DNA of 64,000 nt from Streptomyces venezuelae (GTDB lineage Bacteria; Actinomycetota; Actinomycetes; Streptomycetales; Streptomycetaceae). Below the pieces are notes generated by a model. That model did not search any database. It worked only from the letters and a program-made list of their open reading frames with translations, and was not told the origin of the DNA. The stretch lies in assembly GCF_008642355.1 (NCBI RefSeq), contig NZ_CP029193.1, positions 6,348,001-6,412,000 on the forward strand, read 5' to 3'. Both the position numbers and the translations under genes were made by a program. Each line of letters begins with the position of its first letter. The stretch's first letter is position 1. Positions 40,174 to 49,666 of this stretch are shown piece after piece.

Positions 40174-43100
40174 ATGCGGGGCGACGCGGGCGGCCGCACG
40201 GGCCGGGACGGCGGGAACGGCGACGAGGCCGACCGGGGTGACCTGGGCGGGCCGTTGTGGTTCCAGGTCCTCGGGCCGGTGCGGGCCTGGCGCGACGGGC
40301 AGGCCCTGACGCTCGGGTCCCCGCAGCAGCGTGCGACGCTGGCCGCGCTGCTGCTGCGCGGTGGGCGGCCGGTGTCGGCGGCGGAGCTGGTGGACGCGCT
40401 GTGGGACGAGTCGCCGCCGCCGCGGGCGATCGGCACGCTGCGCACGTACGTCTCCCGGCTGCGTACCCTCCTCGAACCGGACCGGCGTGCCCGCGAGCCC
40501 GCGCGCATCCTGGTCTCGGCGGGCGACGGCTACGCACTGCGCGTCCCACGCGGCGCGCTCGACGCGAACGAGCTCGAGGACCGGGTCGCGGCGGCGCGCT
40601 CGCTGCGTGGCGCCGGTGAACTCTCCGTCGCGCACGCCGAGTTGACGGCCGCCCTCGCCCTCTCCGACGGCGCGCCGCTGGCCGGGCTGCCCGGACCGTA
40701 CGCGCGGCGTCAGCGGGACCGGCTCACCGAACTCACCGTCACCGCGCAGGAGGAGTTCTTCGCCTGCGCGCTCGAACTCGGCTGCCACGGTGAGACGATC
40801 GCTCCCCTCAGCGTCTTCGCCGCCGAACACCCGCTGCGCGAGCGCGCACAAGCTCTCCTGATGCTGGCCCTGCACCGGGGCGGGCGGCGTGCGGACGCGC
40901 TCGCGGCGTACGAGACGACGCGCCGCATGCTCGCTACGGAGCTCGGCGTGGACCCGGGCAAGGAACTCACGACGCTCCACAGTGCTCTCCTCGGTGGCAC
41001 CCCGTTGCCCCCGACAGCCCTCCCGTGGCCCGGCCCCGGCCCTTCCGCACACACGACGCGGTCCTACATCGCCGCCCGGCGCCAGGGGATGTCCGGGCGC
41101 CCGGCCGGGGTGCAGGACTGGGCACCCGAGGCGGGGTCCGGCGGGGCGCCCGGAACGGGGACGGCATCCGGCGTCGTGTCCGGCACGGCATCCGATGCGA
41201 TGTCCGGCTCGCCGAGTGGCACGGCGCCCGATGCGATCTCCGGCACGGAGCCCGGGGTGGCCTCCGGCTCGCCCAGCAGCACGGTGTCCGGTGCGGTGTC
41301 CGGCACGGCCGGTGGTGCGGAATCCGGCGCGGAGCCCCGCACGACCGGCGGCACGGCACCCGGCGCGATACCCCGTACCGCCCCCGGCACAGAACCCCCC
41401 GCCCCCGCCGAACCCCCCGCCCTCATACCCGCGCCCTCACCGGCCGCCCCTCCCGCCGACCTCACCGCCCGCCCCCTCCCCCTCGGCACCCCCGCCCCCA
41501 GCACGGGTCCGCCCCCAGCCCCGTCCGTACCGCCGCCGCTCCCCTCACCCCCGCCCAGCTGCTCCCCGACGTGCCCGACTTCGCGGGGCGGGAAGCCGAG
41601 GCGAGGGTGTTGACCGAGACGTTGCGGGCGGCCGTGGCCGGGAGTGCGATGGCCGTGGCCACGCTCACCGGGCTCGGCGGCGTGGGCAAGACCGCCCTGG
41701 CCGTGCACGTCGCCCACGCCTTACGGGACGAGTTCCCCGACGGACAGCTCTACGTCGACCTGCGCGGCGCCGACGCCGCGCCCGGCGTGGACAGCGGCAG
41801 CGCGCTCACCGGGTTCCTGCGCGCGCTCGGCGTACCCGAGAGCGCCGTGCCCGATGGGCTGGACCAGCAGACCGCCCTCTATCGCTCGCTCCTCGCCGGA
41901 CGCCGCGTCCTCGTCTTCCTCGACAACGCCCGCGACACCGCGCAGGTGCGGCCGCTGCTGCCCGGCGCGCCCGGCTGCGCGGTCCTCGTGACCAGCCGCT
42001 CGCGGACGATCACCCTGCCCGGCGCGCGCCTCGTCGACGTCGAGACGATGGACGAGCGGCAGGCACTCGGCCTGCTCGACGCCATGCTCGGCGCCGAGCG
42101 TGTGGCCGCCGAGCGGGACGCCGCACGCGAACTCGTCGCCGTCTGCGGCGGGCTGCCCCTCGCCGTCCGCATCGCCGCCGCCCGCCTCGCCTCACGGCCG
42201 GGTCGCCCCATGGCCGACCTCGTGGCGCGGCTGCGCGACGAGCGCCGCAGGCTGGACGAGCTGCGGGTGGCTGATCTGGGCGTCGAGGCCACCTTCCGGC
42301 TCGGGTACGAAGCCCTGGAACCGGAGCTCGCCCGCGCCTTCCGCATGGTCTCGCTCTGCTACATGCCGTCCTTCTGCCGCGGCGCGGCGGGCGCCCTGCT
42401 GGGTGTCGGCGAGGAGGAGGCCGAGCAGGCCGTCGAGCGGCTGGTCGACGCCGGGCTCATGGAACTGCACGGCGAGGACCGCTACCGCTTCCACGACCTC
42501 GTACGCCTCTTCGCGCGCCGCCAGTGCGAGCTGCGCGAGAGCGCGGCCGAACGCGCCGCGGCCCGGCTGCGCTTCCTCGACTACGTCCTGGCCACCGTCA
42601 TCACGGCGATCCGCCGCACGAAGCCGCACAGCGTGCTGCCCGAGCTGCTGCACCGGCCCGACTCGGCGGGCAAGGCGCTGCCCGACGAGGCCGCCGCGCA
42701 CGACTGGCTGGTCGTCGCGCACTCCCGGTTGTGCGACGCGGCGGAGAACGCGCTGCGGCACGTACCGGACGAGGTGGACGAGGCCACCGATCAGGGCACC
42801 CCGGGTCCCTCCACCCCGCCCGGTCTCCGCCCCGTCGTCGACCTGCTCACCGCCTGGTCCCACCTCATCGCCGGCACCGCACGCCACCGCGACCTGGAGC
42901 CCCTCGCCGAACTGGCCCTGCGCACCGCCCGCCGACACGGCGACGACCGGTCGGCCGCCCGCGCGCTGCGGCTGCTCGGCGCGCCGCACTACGGCACGGA
43001 GACGTACGGCCGCGCCGAACAGGCGCTCCGCGAGAGCCTGCACCTCGCCGCGGGCTGCGGTGACCTCCTCGTCGGCGCCGAGGGCAGCCACGAGCTGGCC

Positions 43101-43751
43101 ATCGTCCTCATGGGCACGGGCCGGTTCGCGACGGCCCTGGAGCAACTGCGCCTGGCGTACGCGAGGTTCGGGGCGCTCGGCGGACACGACGACCGGATCC
43201 GCATCCTGTCGCACATGGCCCGCGCGTACGTCGCCCTGGGGCGGCGCCCCGCGGCGGACACCGCGATCGACGAGGCGGTGCGGCAGGCACGTAGCTCCGG
43301 CAGCACGTACACGCTCGCGCACGTCCTCTACCAGGCGGGTTGCGCGCTGCTCGCGGACGGCAGGGCGGTCGCTGCGGCGGAACAGTTGCGTGAGGCGCAG
43401 CGCCTGCACGGCAAGGCCCGCAACCCGCGCTGGGAGGCGCTGTGCTGGGCCCGTCTCGCCTACTGCGAGCTGGAGCAGGGCCGTCCCGGCGAGGCCATCC
43501 GCTGCGCGGACGCGGCGCTCGCGGCCGAGGGGGAACTCGGCGACGCGTTCTGCCACGCGCTGGCGATGGCCGCGCGGGGCCGGGCGCTGCTGGCCCTCGG
43601 CGACCTCGAACGGTCCAGGGCCGCCCTGCGGATCGCCCACCGCGTGATGGAACGCCGCGGCGCGCTGGAGGCCGCCGAGATCGCCGCCCTCCTCGCCAAG
43701 TGGCGCCCGCGCGCACCGTTCCACAGCCCGGTGCTCTCCGCGCACGGCTGA
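40174..43751 (+). pseudogene. AfsR/SARP-type regulator, split by an apparent -1 frameshift
   Basis: The 5' part (40174 to the TGA at 41611-41613) encodes a SARP: an OmpR-like winged-helix DNA-binding domain at about residues 28-112, with SPQQRATLAALLLRGG and LRTYVSRLRTLLEP. It is followed by a BTAD dimerisation domain (about 120-265, with RAQALLMLALHRGGRRADAL and LGVDPGKELTTLHSALL) and a Gly/Ser/Thr/Pro-rich linker. The rest lies in another frame (about 41500-43751): PAQLLPDVPDFAGRE, the NB-ARC P-loop GLGGVGKTALAVHVAHAL, DNARDTAQVRPLLPG, and a TPR-rich C-terminus. Together they make one AfsR-type STAND regulator of about 1190 residues. The frame changes in a C-rich stretch near 41480-41555. 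The cause may be a one-base deletion, a sequencing error or programmed slippage. It is probably the CIS locus regulator. Confidence 0.85.
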
Positions 43752-43856
43752 GAGCACGGGTCCCGTGCGCCCCCGTCCGCGAGGGCAGCGGGGCCTGCCC
43801 CTGACGTCGCCCTTTCGTACAAGGAGGGACCCGCAGGGGCGCTCTACCGTGCCCGT

Positions 43857-45479
43857 ATGACGTGGTGGAACTCCCTTGACCCGGCCGCGGTGACCGTTGA
43901 CCCCGGTGGCCGGGCGACCGTGCGGCTTCGCGTACGCAACACGGGAGACACCGTCGAGGAGTACCGTCTCGGGGTCGTCGGCCCGGCGGCCGGGTGGGCC
44001 CGCGTCGAGCCCGACGTGCTGCGGCTCTACCCCGGCAGCGAGGGCACCGCCGAGATCTCGTTCGCGCCGCCCCGCTCGCCCGACGCCGCCGCGGGGCCGA
44101 CGCCGTTCGGCATCCGCGTCGAGCCCCGGGAGAACCCCGAGGCCCGCGACGTCGTCGAGGGGCAGGTCACCGTCGCGCCGTTCTCGGAGATCCGCGCCGA
44201 ACTCCTGCCGCCCACCATCGTCGGACGCTTCCGCGGCCGGGCCTCGGTCGCCGTGGACAACCTCGGCAACACCCCGCTGACCGCGGCCCTCACCCTCCGC
44301 GACGACGCCGGTCGCCTCGCCTACGAGGTCGATCCCACCGCCATCCAAATAGCGCCGGGCCGCGCCGCGTTCGCGAATCTGACCATCCGCCCGCAGCAGG
44401 TGTTGTGGACCGGGTCCGGGCAGACGCATCCGCTCACCGTCTCCGTGCGCCGCTCCGGCGACGAGCAGGGCCACGAACTGCCCGGCAGCTTCGACCAGCG
44501 GCCCGTCCTGCCCCGCAGACTGCTCGCCGCCGGCGGCGTGCTCGCGGCGCTCGCCGTCGCGTCCGTCGTGGCGTGGCTGACCTACGCCCCCGACTTCGAC
44601 GGCTCGGCACGCGAGAACCAGGCGGTCGCCGCACCCGCCGCCGTCCCGCAGGGCGGCGAGAAGGACAGCCTCGACGACGCTCCCGCGCCTCCGAAGGGGG
44701 AGAAGGGCGGCGGTGGTGGTGGTCATGGCGGCGCCGACTCAGGCTCCGGCGGCACCGGCGGCGGGACCAGCGGCGGCGGTTCCGGCGACGGCGGCTCATC
44801 GGGCGGCGGCGCCGGAGAGGCCGAAGGGGGCGGCAACGGCGGCGGCGAGGACGTCGTGTCGGACGGCGGCAGCCGCAAGGCACGCACCGGCCCGCCCTGG
44901 CGCCGCGGCTACGCGCCGGACGTCGTCGTCGAGTACGCCCAGCACCGCCTCGCCGCCCTCGGTTCGAAGAATCCCTGCACGCTGACAGGCCACTGGACGC
45001 CCGGCGTCATCGACTCCAACACAGAGGCGAAACTCATCTGTTACCAGAAGGCCGTGGTTCGCACCGGCCAGAACTCCGGGAACAACACCGCTCAGATCTT
45101 CGAGACGGACGACGTGGGCACGCTGGGCCGTGCCACCCTCACCTCGCTGTGGGCGCAGGGCATCCGGCCCGACGCCGTGCGGTCCGGCGCCGACACCTGG
45201 GAGGTCGTACAGCTCCAGGCCGCGTTCTGGTGGGCCTCGCAGGCCGGCATCAGCGACGAGGACCTGGACCGCGACCGGGCGTACGCCGAGCACGGCGTCG
45301 CCTACTTCAAGAACGGCCGTAGCGCACCCACCACGGCCCGGTACAACAAGAACACGGCGGCACACATCAAGGACTACCAGGCCTCCGTCGGCCTCCCCGA
45401 GACCGGCACGGCCGACAGCGCGACCCTGCGGGCCCTCGTCGGCGGCAGCGTCCACCACCCCGGCGTGACGGGGCGGTGA
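43857..45479 (+). CDS. CIS-linked membrane protein with CARDB-like stalk and peptidoglycan-binding-like head
   Basis: A 540-residue bitopic protein from ATG 43857. Residues 1-215 are beta-rich, CARDB/Ig-like: VRLRVRNTGDTVEEYRLGVV, then GWARVEPDVLRLYPGSEGTA and VAVDNLGNTPL. A transmembrane helix follows (about 221-243, LLAAGGVLAALAVASVVAWL), a Gly-rich linker (280-335), and a C-terminal domain of 195 residues. This last part holds two segments like peptidoglycan-binding domain 1, including VVEYAQHRLAALG and HIKDYQASVGLPETGTADSA. With no signal peptide, the stalk should be cytosolic and the head outside. Such proteins in Streptomyces CIS loci are often labelled hydrolytic, but no catalytic motif is seen. 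Its stop overlaps its paralogue's GTG. Confidence 0.82.
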   Translation: MTWWNSLDPAAVTVDPGGRATVRLRVRNTGDTVEEYRLGVVGPAAGWARVEPDVLRLYPGSEGTAEISFAPPRSPDAAAGPTPFGIRVEPRENPEARDVVEGQVTVAPFSEIRAELLPPTIVGRFRGRASVAVDNLGNTPLTAALTLRDDAGRLAYEVDPTAIQIAPGRAAFANLTIRPQQVLWTGSGQTHPLTVSVRRSGDEQGHELPGSFDQRPVLPRRLLAAGGVLAALAVASVVAWLTYAPDFDGSARENQAVAAPAAVPQGGEKDSLDDAPAPPKGEKGGGGGGHGGADSGSGGTGGGTSGGGSGDGGSSGGGAGEAEGGGNGGGEDVVSDGGSRKARTGPPWRRGYAPDVVVEYAQHRLAALGSKNPCTLTGHWTPGVIDSNTEAKLICYQKAVVRTGQNSGNNTAQIFETDDVGTLGRATLTSLWAQGIRPDAVRSGADTWEVVQLQAAFWWASQAGISDEDLDRDRAYAEHGVAYFKNGRSAPTTARYNKNTAAHIKDYQASVGLPETGTADSATLRALVGGSVHHPGVTGR

Positions 45480-46861
45480 GCGGCATGTGGACCTCTCTCG
45501 AACCGACGGCGACGACCGTCGAGCCCGGCTCGACCGCGAGCGTGCGGCTGCGGGTGCGCAACACCGGCGACACGGTCGAGGAGTACCGCCTCCAGGTGGT
45601 CGGCGCGGCGGCGGGCTGGGCCCGCGTGCAGCCCGACGTCCTGCGGCTGTACCCGGGGGCCGAGGGCACCGCCCAGGTGGAGTTCGCCCCGCCCCGCACC
45701 TCGGACGCGCAGGCGGGCCCGACCCCGTTCGGCGTCCGCGTGCAGCCCCGCGAGACCCCGCACACCGTGGACGTCGCCGAGGGCCAGGTCACGGTCGGAC
45801 CGTTCGCCGAACTCCGCACGGAACTTCTCCCGTTGGTCGTACGCGGCCGACTGCGCGCCAAGGCGTCCGTGGCCGTCGACAACCTCGGCAACCAGCAGCT
45901 CACGGCGTCCTTCTCGGGCCGTGAGAACGGCGACGAGCTGGAGGTCGAGTCGGAGCCGGGATCGGTGCAGGTCGCGCCGGGCCGGGCCGCGTTCGCCGAC
46001 CTCAGCATCAAGCCCGGCTCGGTGAGCTGGGTCGGCGGCACCGTCAAGCACCCGTTCACGGTGTCCGTGCTGCGGGCCGGGGTGCCGGAGCCGGTGGAGC
46101 TGCGCGGCACGTACGTCCAGCCGTCGTTCATCCCGCGCTGGGCGATGGCCGTCCTCTCGGTGCTCTTCGCGCTGGCCCTCGCGTTCGCCGTGATGTGGTT
46201 CAACCACAAGCCGGCCATGTCGACGCAGGCCAAGGAGAAGGCCGGTGAGCAGCGGGAGCTGCCGCAGAGCGACGGCATGAAGAAGGCGCCGAGTCCGTCG
46301 CCGAGCGCCTCCGAGGAGAAAGAGGAGCCGAAGGAGCCCGCGAACGAGGCCAAGCCGCCGGAGTCCGGTGGTGGTGGCGGTGGCGGCGGGCCGAAGGAGC
46401 CCAAGCCGAAGGGCCCCAAGCTGCGCACGATCCGCAGCGCGGAGGGCAGCGGCTGGTACCTGGAGACCAAGCGGGGCGCGAAGGCGGACGGCACATACGT
46501 CGGACAGAACCCGGAGCTGACGGACGAGTTCGGCAAGAACCAGAAGTGGATCCTGCACCACTACCCGGAGACCGACACGTACTCCCTGGAGGCCGCGAAC
46601 GCCCCCGGCGCCGTCATGGACCTGAAGGTCGGCACGAACATCGTGCAGATCTTCCACGCGCCCCCGGAGAACATCAAGAGCGGCCGACTCCCGGACAACC
46701 AGAAGTGGAAGCTGGAGAGCCAGCCCGACGGCCTGACCCACATCGTCGCCGTCGGCAACGGCGAGTGCCTGGTCGACATGCAGAACGACACGAGCGCGGT
46801 CACGTGGAAGTGCGACGACCGCAAGAGCATGGGCTGGACGATCTCCGACTGGCCGGAGTGA
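45476..46861 (+). CDS. CIS-linked membrane protein paralogue with beta-trefoil-like head
   Basis: A 461-residue paralogue of the preceding protein, starting at GTG 45476 (GTGA overlap) or ATG 45485. The stalk (1-215) is strikingly similar: VRLRVRNTGDTVEEYRLQVV, GWARVQPDVLRLYPGAEGTA and VAVDNLGNQQL. A transmembrane helix follows (about 219-242, WAMAVLSVLFALALAFAVMW), then a charged Lys/Glu/Pro/Gly linker. The head (about 315-461) is different: it has ricin/beta-trefoil-like repeats (GWYLETKRG, NQKWILHHYPETDTYSLEAA, NQKWKLESQPDGLTHIVAVG, QKW-type motifs). Such trefoils usually bind carbohydrate. A role at the cell envelope next to the injection system is inferred. Confidence 0.82.
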   Translation: MSGMWTSLEPTATTVEPGSTASVRLRVRNTGDTVEEYRLQVVGAAAGWARVQPDVLRLYPGAEGTAQVEFAPPRTSDAQAGPTPFGVRVQPRETPHTVDVAEGQVTVGPFAELRTELLPLVVRGRLRAKASVAVDNLGNQQLTASFSGRENGDELEVESEPGSVQVAPGRAAFADLSIKPGSVSWVGGTVKHPFTVSVLRAGVPEPVELRGTYVQPSFIPRWAMAVLSVLFALALAFAVMWFNHKPAMSTQAKEKAGEQRELPQSDGMKKAPSPSPSASEEKEEPKEPANEAKPPESGGGGGGGGPKEPKPKGPKLRTIRSAEGSGWYLETKRGAKADGTYVGQNPELTDEFGKNQKWILHHYPETDTYSLEAANAPGAVMDLKVGTNIVQIFHAPPENIKSGRLPDNQKWKLESQPDGLTHIVAVGNGECLVDMQNDTSAVTWKCDDRKSMGWTISDWPE

Positions 46862-46888
46862 CCCCGGCCGGCCGGAGACCGTCATCGG

Positions 46889-48964
46889 TCAGCGTTGCCA
46901 GGGCAGGGACGTACCCGGTTCCAGGCGGCCCATCTTGCGGTACTCGCGGCGGGCGCCGGCCCTGACGTCCGCGCCGGACACCGGGCCGCCGTGGCCCGCC
47001 GCCTGATACGCGGCGGTCACGGCGGCCGACCGGATCGCGCCGCCCGACAGCTCGAACTCCTTCGCGCAGGCGGCGAGTTCCTCGTCCAGGTCGTCGGCGC
47101 AGGGCGTCCCCGTCAGGCACGTGCGCCACAGGGCGAGCCGCTGCTCGACGTCCGGGAACGGGAAGTCGACCACCAGGTCGAGGCGGCGCGTGAACGCGTC
47201 GTCGATGTTGGCCCGCAGGTTCGTGGTCAGCACCGCGATCCCGTCGAACGCCTCCAGGCGCTGCAGCAGGTACGCGCTCTCCAGGTTGGCGTACCGGTCG
47301 TGCGAGCTCTTGACCTCCGAGCGCTTGCCGAAGACCGCGTCGGCCTCGTCGAAGAGCAGCACCGCGTCCGTGCGGTCGGCCTCCACGAAGATCCGCTCCA
47401 GGTTCTTCTCCGTCTCGCCGATGTACTTGTCGACGACCGCCGACAGGTCCACCACGTACAGGTCCAGGCCGAGCTCACCGGCCACGACCTCCGCCGACAG
47501 CGTCTTGCCGGTGCCGGAGTCCCCGGCGAACAGCGCGATGACACCGCGTCCGCGCCCGCCGCCCGTGCGCAGCCGCCACTCGCCGAGCACCTTGTCGCGG
47601 TGCCGGGCGCGCAGCGTCAGCTCGCCGAGCATCGCGAGAGGCTCGTCGGGGAGCACGAGGTCCGCGAAGCCGACCTCGGGCCTGATCCGCCGGGCGTGCT
47701 TGTCGAGCAGCGGCGCGGACTGGAGCCGGGCACTGCGCTGCAGATGCGCCACGGTGGGCGCGGTCCCGTCGAACGCGGCCAGCTCGGCGGCGTCCCGGGC
47801 CGCGCGCCGGATCTGCGTCCCGCTGAGCCGGTACGGGGCCACGGCCTCGCCGAGGTCGAAGTCCGGCTCGTACGCGGGGGAGTGCCGCGCGAGTTCGGTC
47901 TGCCACGTACCGGCCGTGTCGACGGAGTCCTGCGGCGCGTCGAGGACGAGCAGCCCGGCGTCGGGCGCCCACCCCGGGTCGTACGGCTCGCTCCCGAAGA
48001 ACACGACCGGCACGTCGGCGGAGACCAAGGACCGCATCAGGGGCCCGGGTGCGTCGGGCAGCGGCCCCACGAGGAGCGCGGCACGCCGCAGCCGCGCCTC
48101 ACGGACCAGCGCGACCGCCGCGGCCTCACCCTCACCCGCCGTGCCCGTCGGCCGGTACCGCAGCACGGGCAGCCCGGCCGCCCGCAGCGCGTCGGCCACC
48201 GGCTCGGCGGCGGTGCCCTCCCTGCGCTCGCGCAGATGCACGCGCAGCGCCCGCCCGGCGGCGAGGGCGGCGAGGCGGACGGCGAGGGGGTGTGAGGACC
48301 CGGCATCCCTGGCGCCCCCGGCGTCTCCAGCCGACTCGACGTCCAGCAACTCCACGTCGTGGTCGACGAGTTCCGGGTCGAGCGCGTCGTCCCCGAGCAG
48401 CTGCGCCACCACCCGCTCCGGCACCCGCAGCGCCCGCCCCGGCAGTGGCCGCTCCTCGTCCTCCACGACGATCAGGCCCCCGGCACGCAGCGGTGACCGG
48501 GGGTGGAAGCGGCGCCGGGCGAGCGGATCGTGCGGTCCGGTGCCGGAGAGGTCGAGTGCCAGCGTGACGGTGGCGCGGCGGCGCCCGACGTCGTCGTTGA
48601 GGTAGCCGTACAGCGGCTCGAAGCGGCGGTCGACGTCGGGGGCGAGAGCGGCGAGCAGGATGTGCCGGTCGAGCGCGCTGAGCCCGAACTCCCGGGCCAG
48701 CGAGTCGAGCGGGTCAGGACTCTCGCCCGGATCCCCGTCCTCCGCGCCGGCGCCGTCGGTGCCACCGGGAACTGCCGTCGCGGCGGGCAGGGGAGTGGTG
48801 GCGAGCCGAAAGGCCGTCTCGGGCGTCACGTACATCCCGCGGAGCGGATCCGCGGCCGTGGGGTCGTCGGCGGAGCGCCGCTCGACCAGCTCGGCCACGC
48901 GTCCGCGCAACGCCTCGAGCCGCGCGACCATGGCGTTCTGCGCGCCGGTGTCGAGCGCGCTCAC
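46889..48964 (-). CDS. CIS AAA+ ATPase
   Basis: A 691-residue AAA+ ATPase of the eCIS type. The N-terminal part (about 1-430) has the family-typical helical and inactive-ATPase regions, with PETAFRLATTPLP and LDRHILLAALAPDVDRRFEP. The C-terminal AAA domain has Walker A GDSGTGKT near residue 480, Walker B AVLLFDEADAVFG and the second region of homology TRRLDLVVDFPFPD with arginine finger. GTG 48964 overlaps the stop of the DUF4255 gene. Every eCIS locus has such an ATPase; it is thought to help assembly or loading. The gene converges on the beta-trefoil paralogue, with 27 bp between stops. Confidence 0.94.
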   Translation of the reverse strand: MSALDTGAQNAMVARLEALRGRVAELVERRSADDPTAADPLRGMYVTPETAFRLATTPLPAATAVPGGTDGAGAEDGDPGESPDPLDSLAREFGLSALDRHILLAALAPDVDRRFEPLYGYLNDDVGRRRATVTLALDLSGTGPHDPLARRRFHPRSPLRAGGLIVVEDEERPLPGRALRVPERVVAQLLGDDALDPELVDHDVELLDVESAGDAGGARDAGSSHPLAVRLAALAAGRALRVHLRERREGTAAEPVADALRAAGLPVLRYRPTGTAGEGEAAAVALVREARLRRAALLVGPLPDAPGPLMRSLVSADVPVVFFGSEPYDPGWAPDAGLLVLDAPQDSVDTAGTWQTELARHSPAYEPDFDLGEAVAPYRLSGTQIRRAARDAAELAAFDGTAPTVAHLQRSARLQSAPLLDKHARRIRPEVGFADLVLPDEPLAMLGELTLRARHRDKVLGEWRLRTGGGRGRGVIALFAGDSGTGKTLSAEVVAGELGLDLYVVDLSAVVDKYIGETEKNLERIFVEADRTDAVLLFDEADAVFGKRSEVKSSHDRYANLESAYLLQRLEAFDGIAVLTTNLRANIDDAFTRRLDLVVDFPFPDVEQRLALWRTCLTGTPCADDLDEELAACAKEFELSGGAIRSAAVTAAYQAAGHGGPVSGADVRAGARREYRKMGRLEPGTSLPWQR

Positions 48965-49605
48965 GTGTCCGCCCCCGCCCCGTCGCCGTCGCGCCGTTTC
49001 CGTGTCATCCGGGGCCGGGAGTCGCCCGGCTCCCCGTCGAGGCCGCGGACCGCCACGACCGCGCCCTCGGTGACCGGCGGTGCCACGTCGTACGTGGGCG
49101 AGACCGGGAACGGCACGGTGATCACGACATCGAGGGACGGCTTGAGCTCACCGCCGAGCGCCGACCAGATGTCGGCGATGGACCGTGCCTCGGGCGGCGG
49201 TACGGCGACGGACAGCGGCAGCGTGGCGCCGAGCGCGGCGAGCGCGTCCGGCAGCCGGTCCGGGGGCAGCAGTTCGTGGGCGAGGAGCGTGCCGAGGGCC
49301 GCGGAGAGCAGCCGGTGCTCGTCCTCGGGGCGGTTGGTCCAGGCGGTGAGCAGGTAGGAGAGCCGGAACCAGCGGGGCGGCTGCCGCCTGCGCAGCACGA
49401 CGCCGTCCGGCCCCCGCTCGGCGTAGGCGCCGCGTTCGCGGCGGGCGACGTCCTCGCGGATGTCGTACAGGTAGGAGTTGAGGGTGGGTGCGTTGCGCCG
49501 CGCCGCCCAGTCGCGGGTCGGCGCCTCGAAGACGACCTCGCCGGTCCCCTCCGGAAGCGCCTCCCGCAACAGCGCGCGCAGCGCCTCGTCGACTTCGTGG
49601 ATCAC
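48961..49605 (-). CDS. CIS DUF4255 protein (tail terminator, Pvc16-like)
   Basis: A 214-residue protein whose first 180 residues match the Pvc16/DUF4255 family: MIHEVDEALRALLREALPEG, LNSYLYDIREDVARRERG and RRRQPPRWFRLSYLLTAWTN followed by EDEHRLLSAALGTLLAHELL. In Photorhabdus virulence cassettes this is the cap that ends the tube and sheath. The last 35 residues are charged and disordered. The position just before the AAA ATPase is conserved in eCIS loci. It lies 61 bases after the LuxR-type regulator. Confidence 0.92.
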   Translation of the reverse strand: MIHEVDEALRALLREALPEGTGEVVFEAPTRDWAARRNAPTLNSYLYDIREDVARRERGAYAERGPDGVVLRRRQPPRWFRLSYLLTAWTNRPEDEHRLLSAALGTLLAHELLPPDRLPDALAALGATLPLSVAVPPPEARSIADIWSALGGELKPSLDVVITVPFPVSPTYDVAPPVTEGAVVAVRGLDGEPGDSRPRMTRKRRDGDGAGADT

Positions 49606-49666
49606 GGCCGCGCCCCCCGTATGTGGTCAAGGGTCGTGGCCGGTCGCCGCATCGGCTGTCGCCGCA

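Noticed and set aside
41025..41500. First 150 codons of the frame that carries the NB-ARC domain
   Set aside because: Upstream of about 41500 this frame is Arg/His/Pro-rich shadow of the SARP linker; only the part from about 41500 on is coding.
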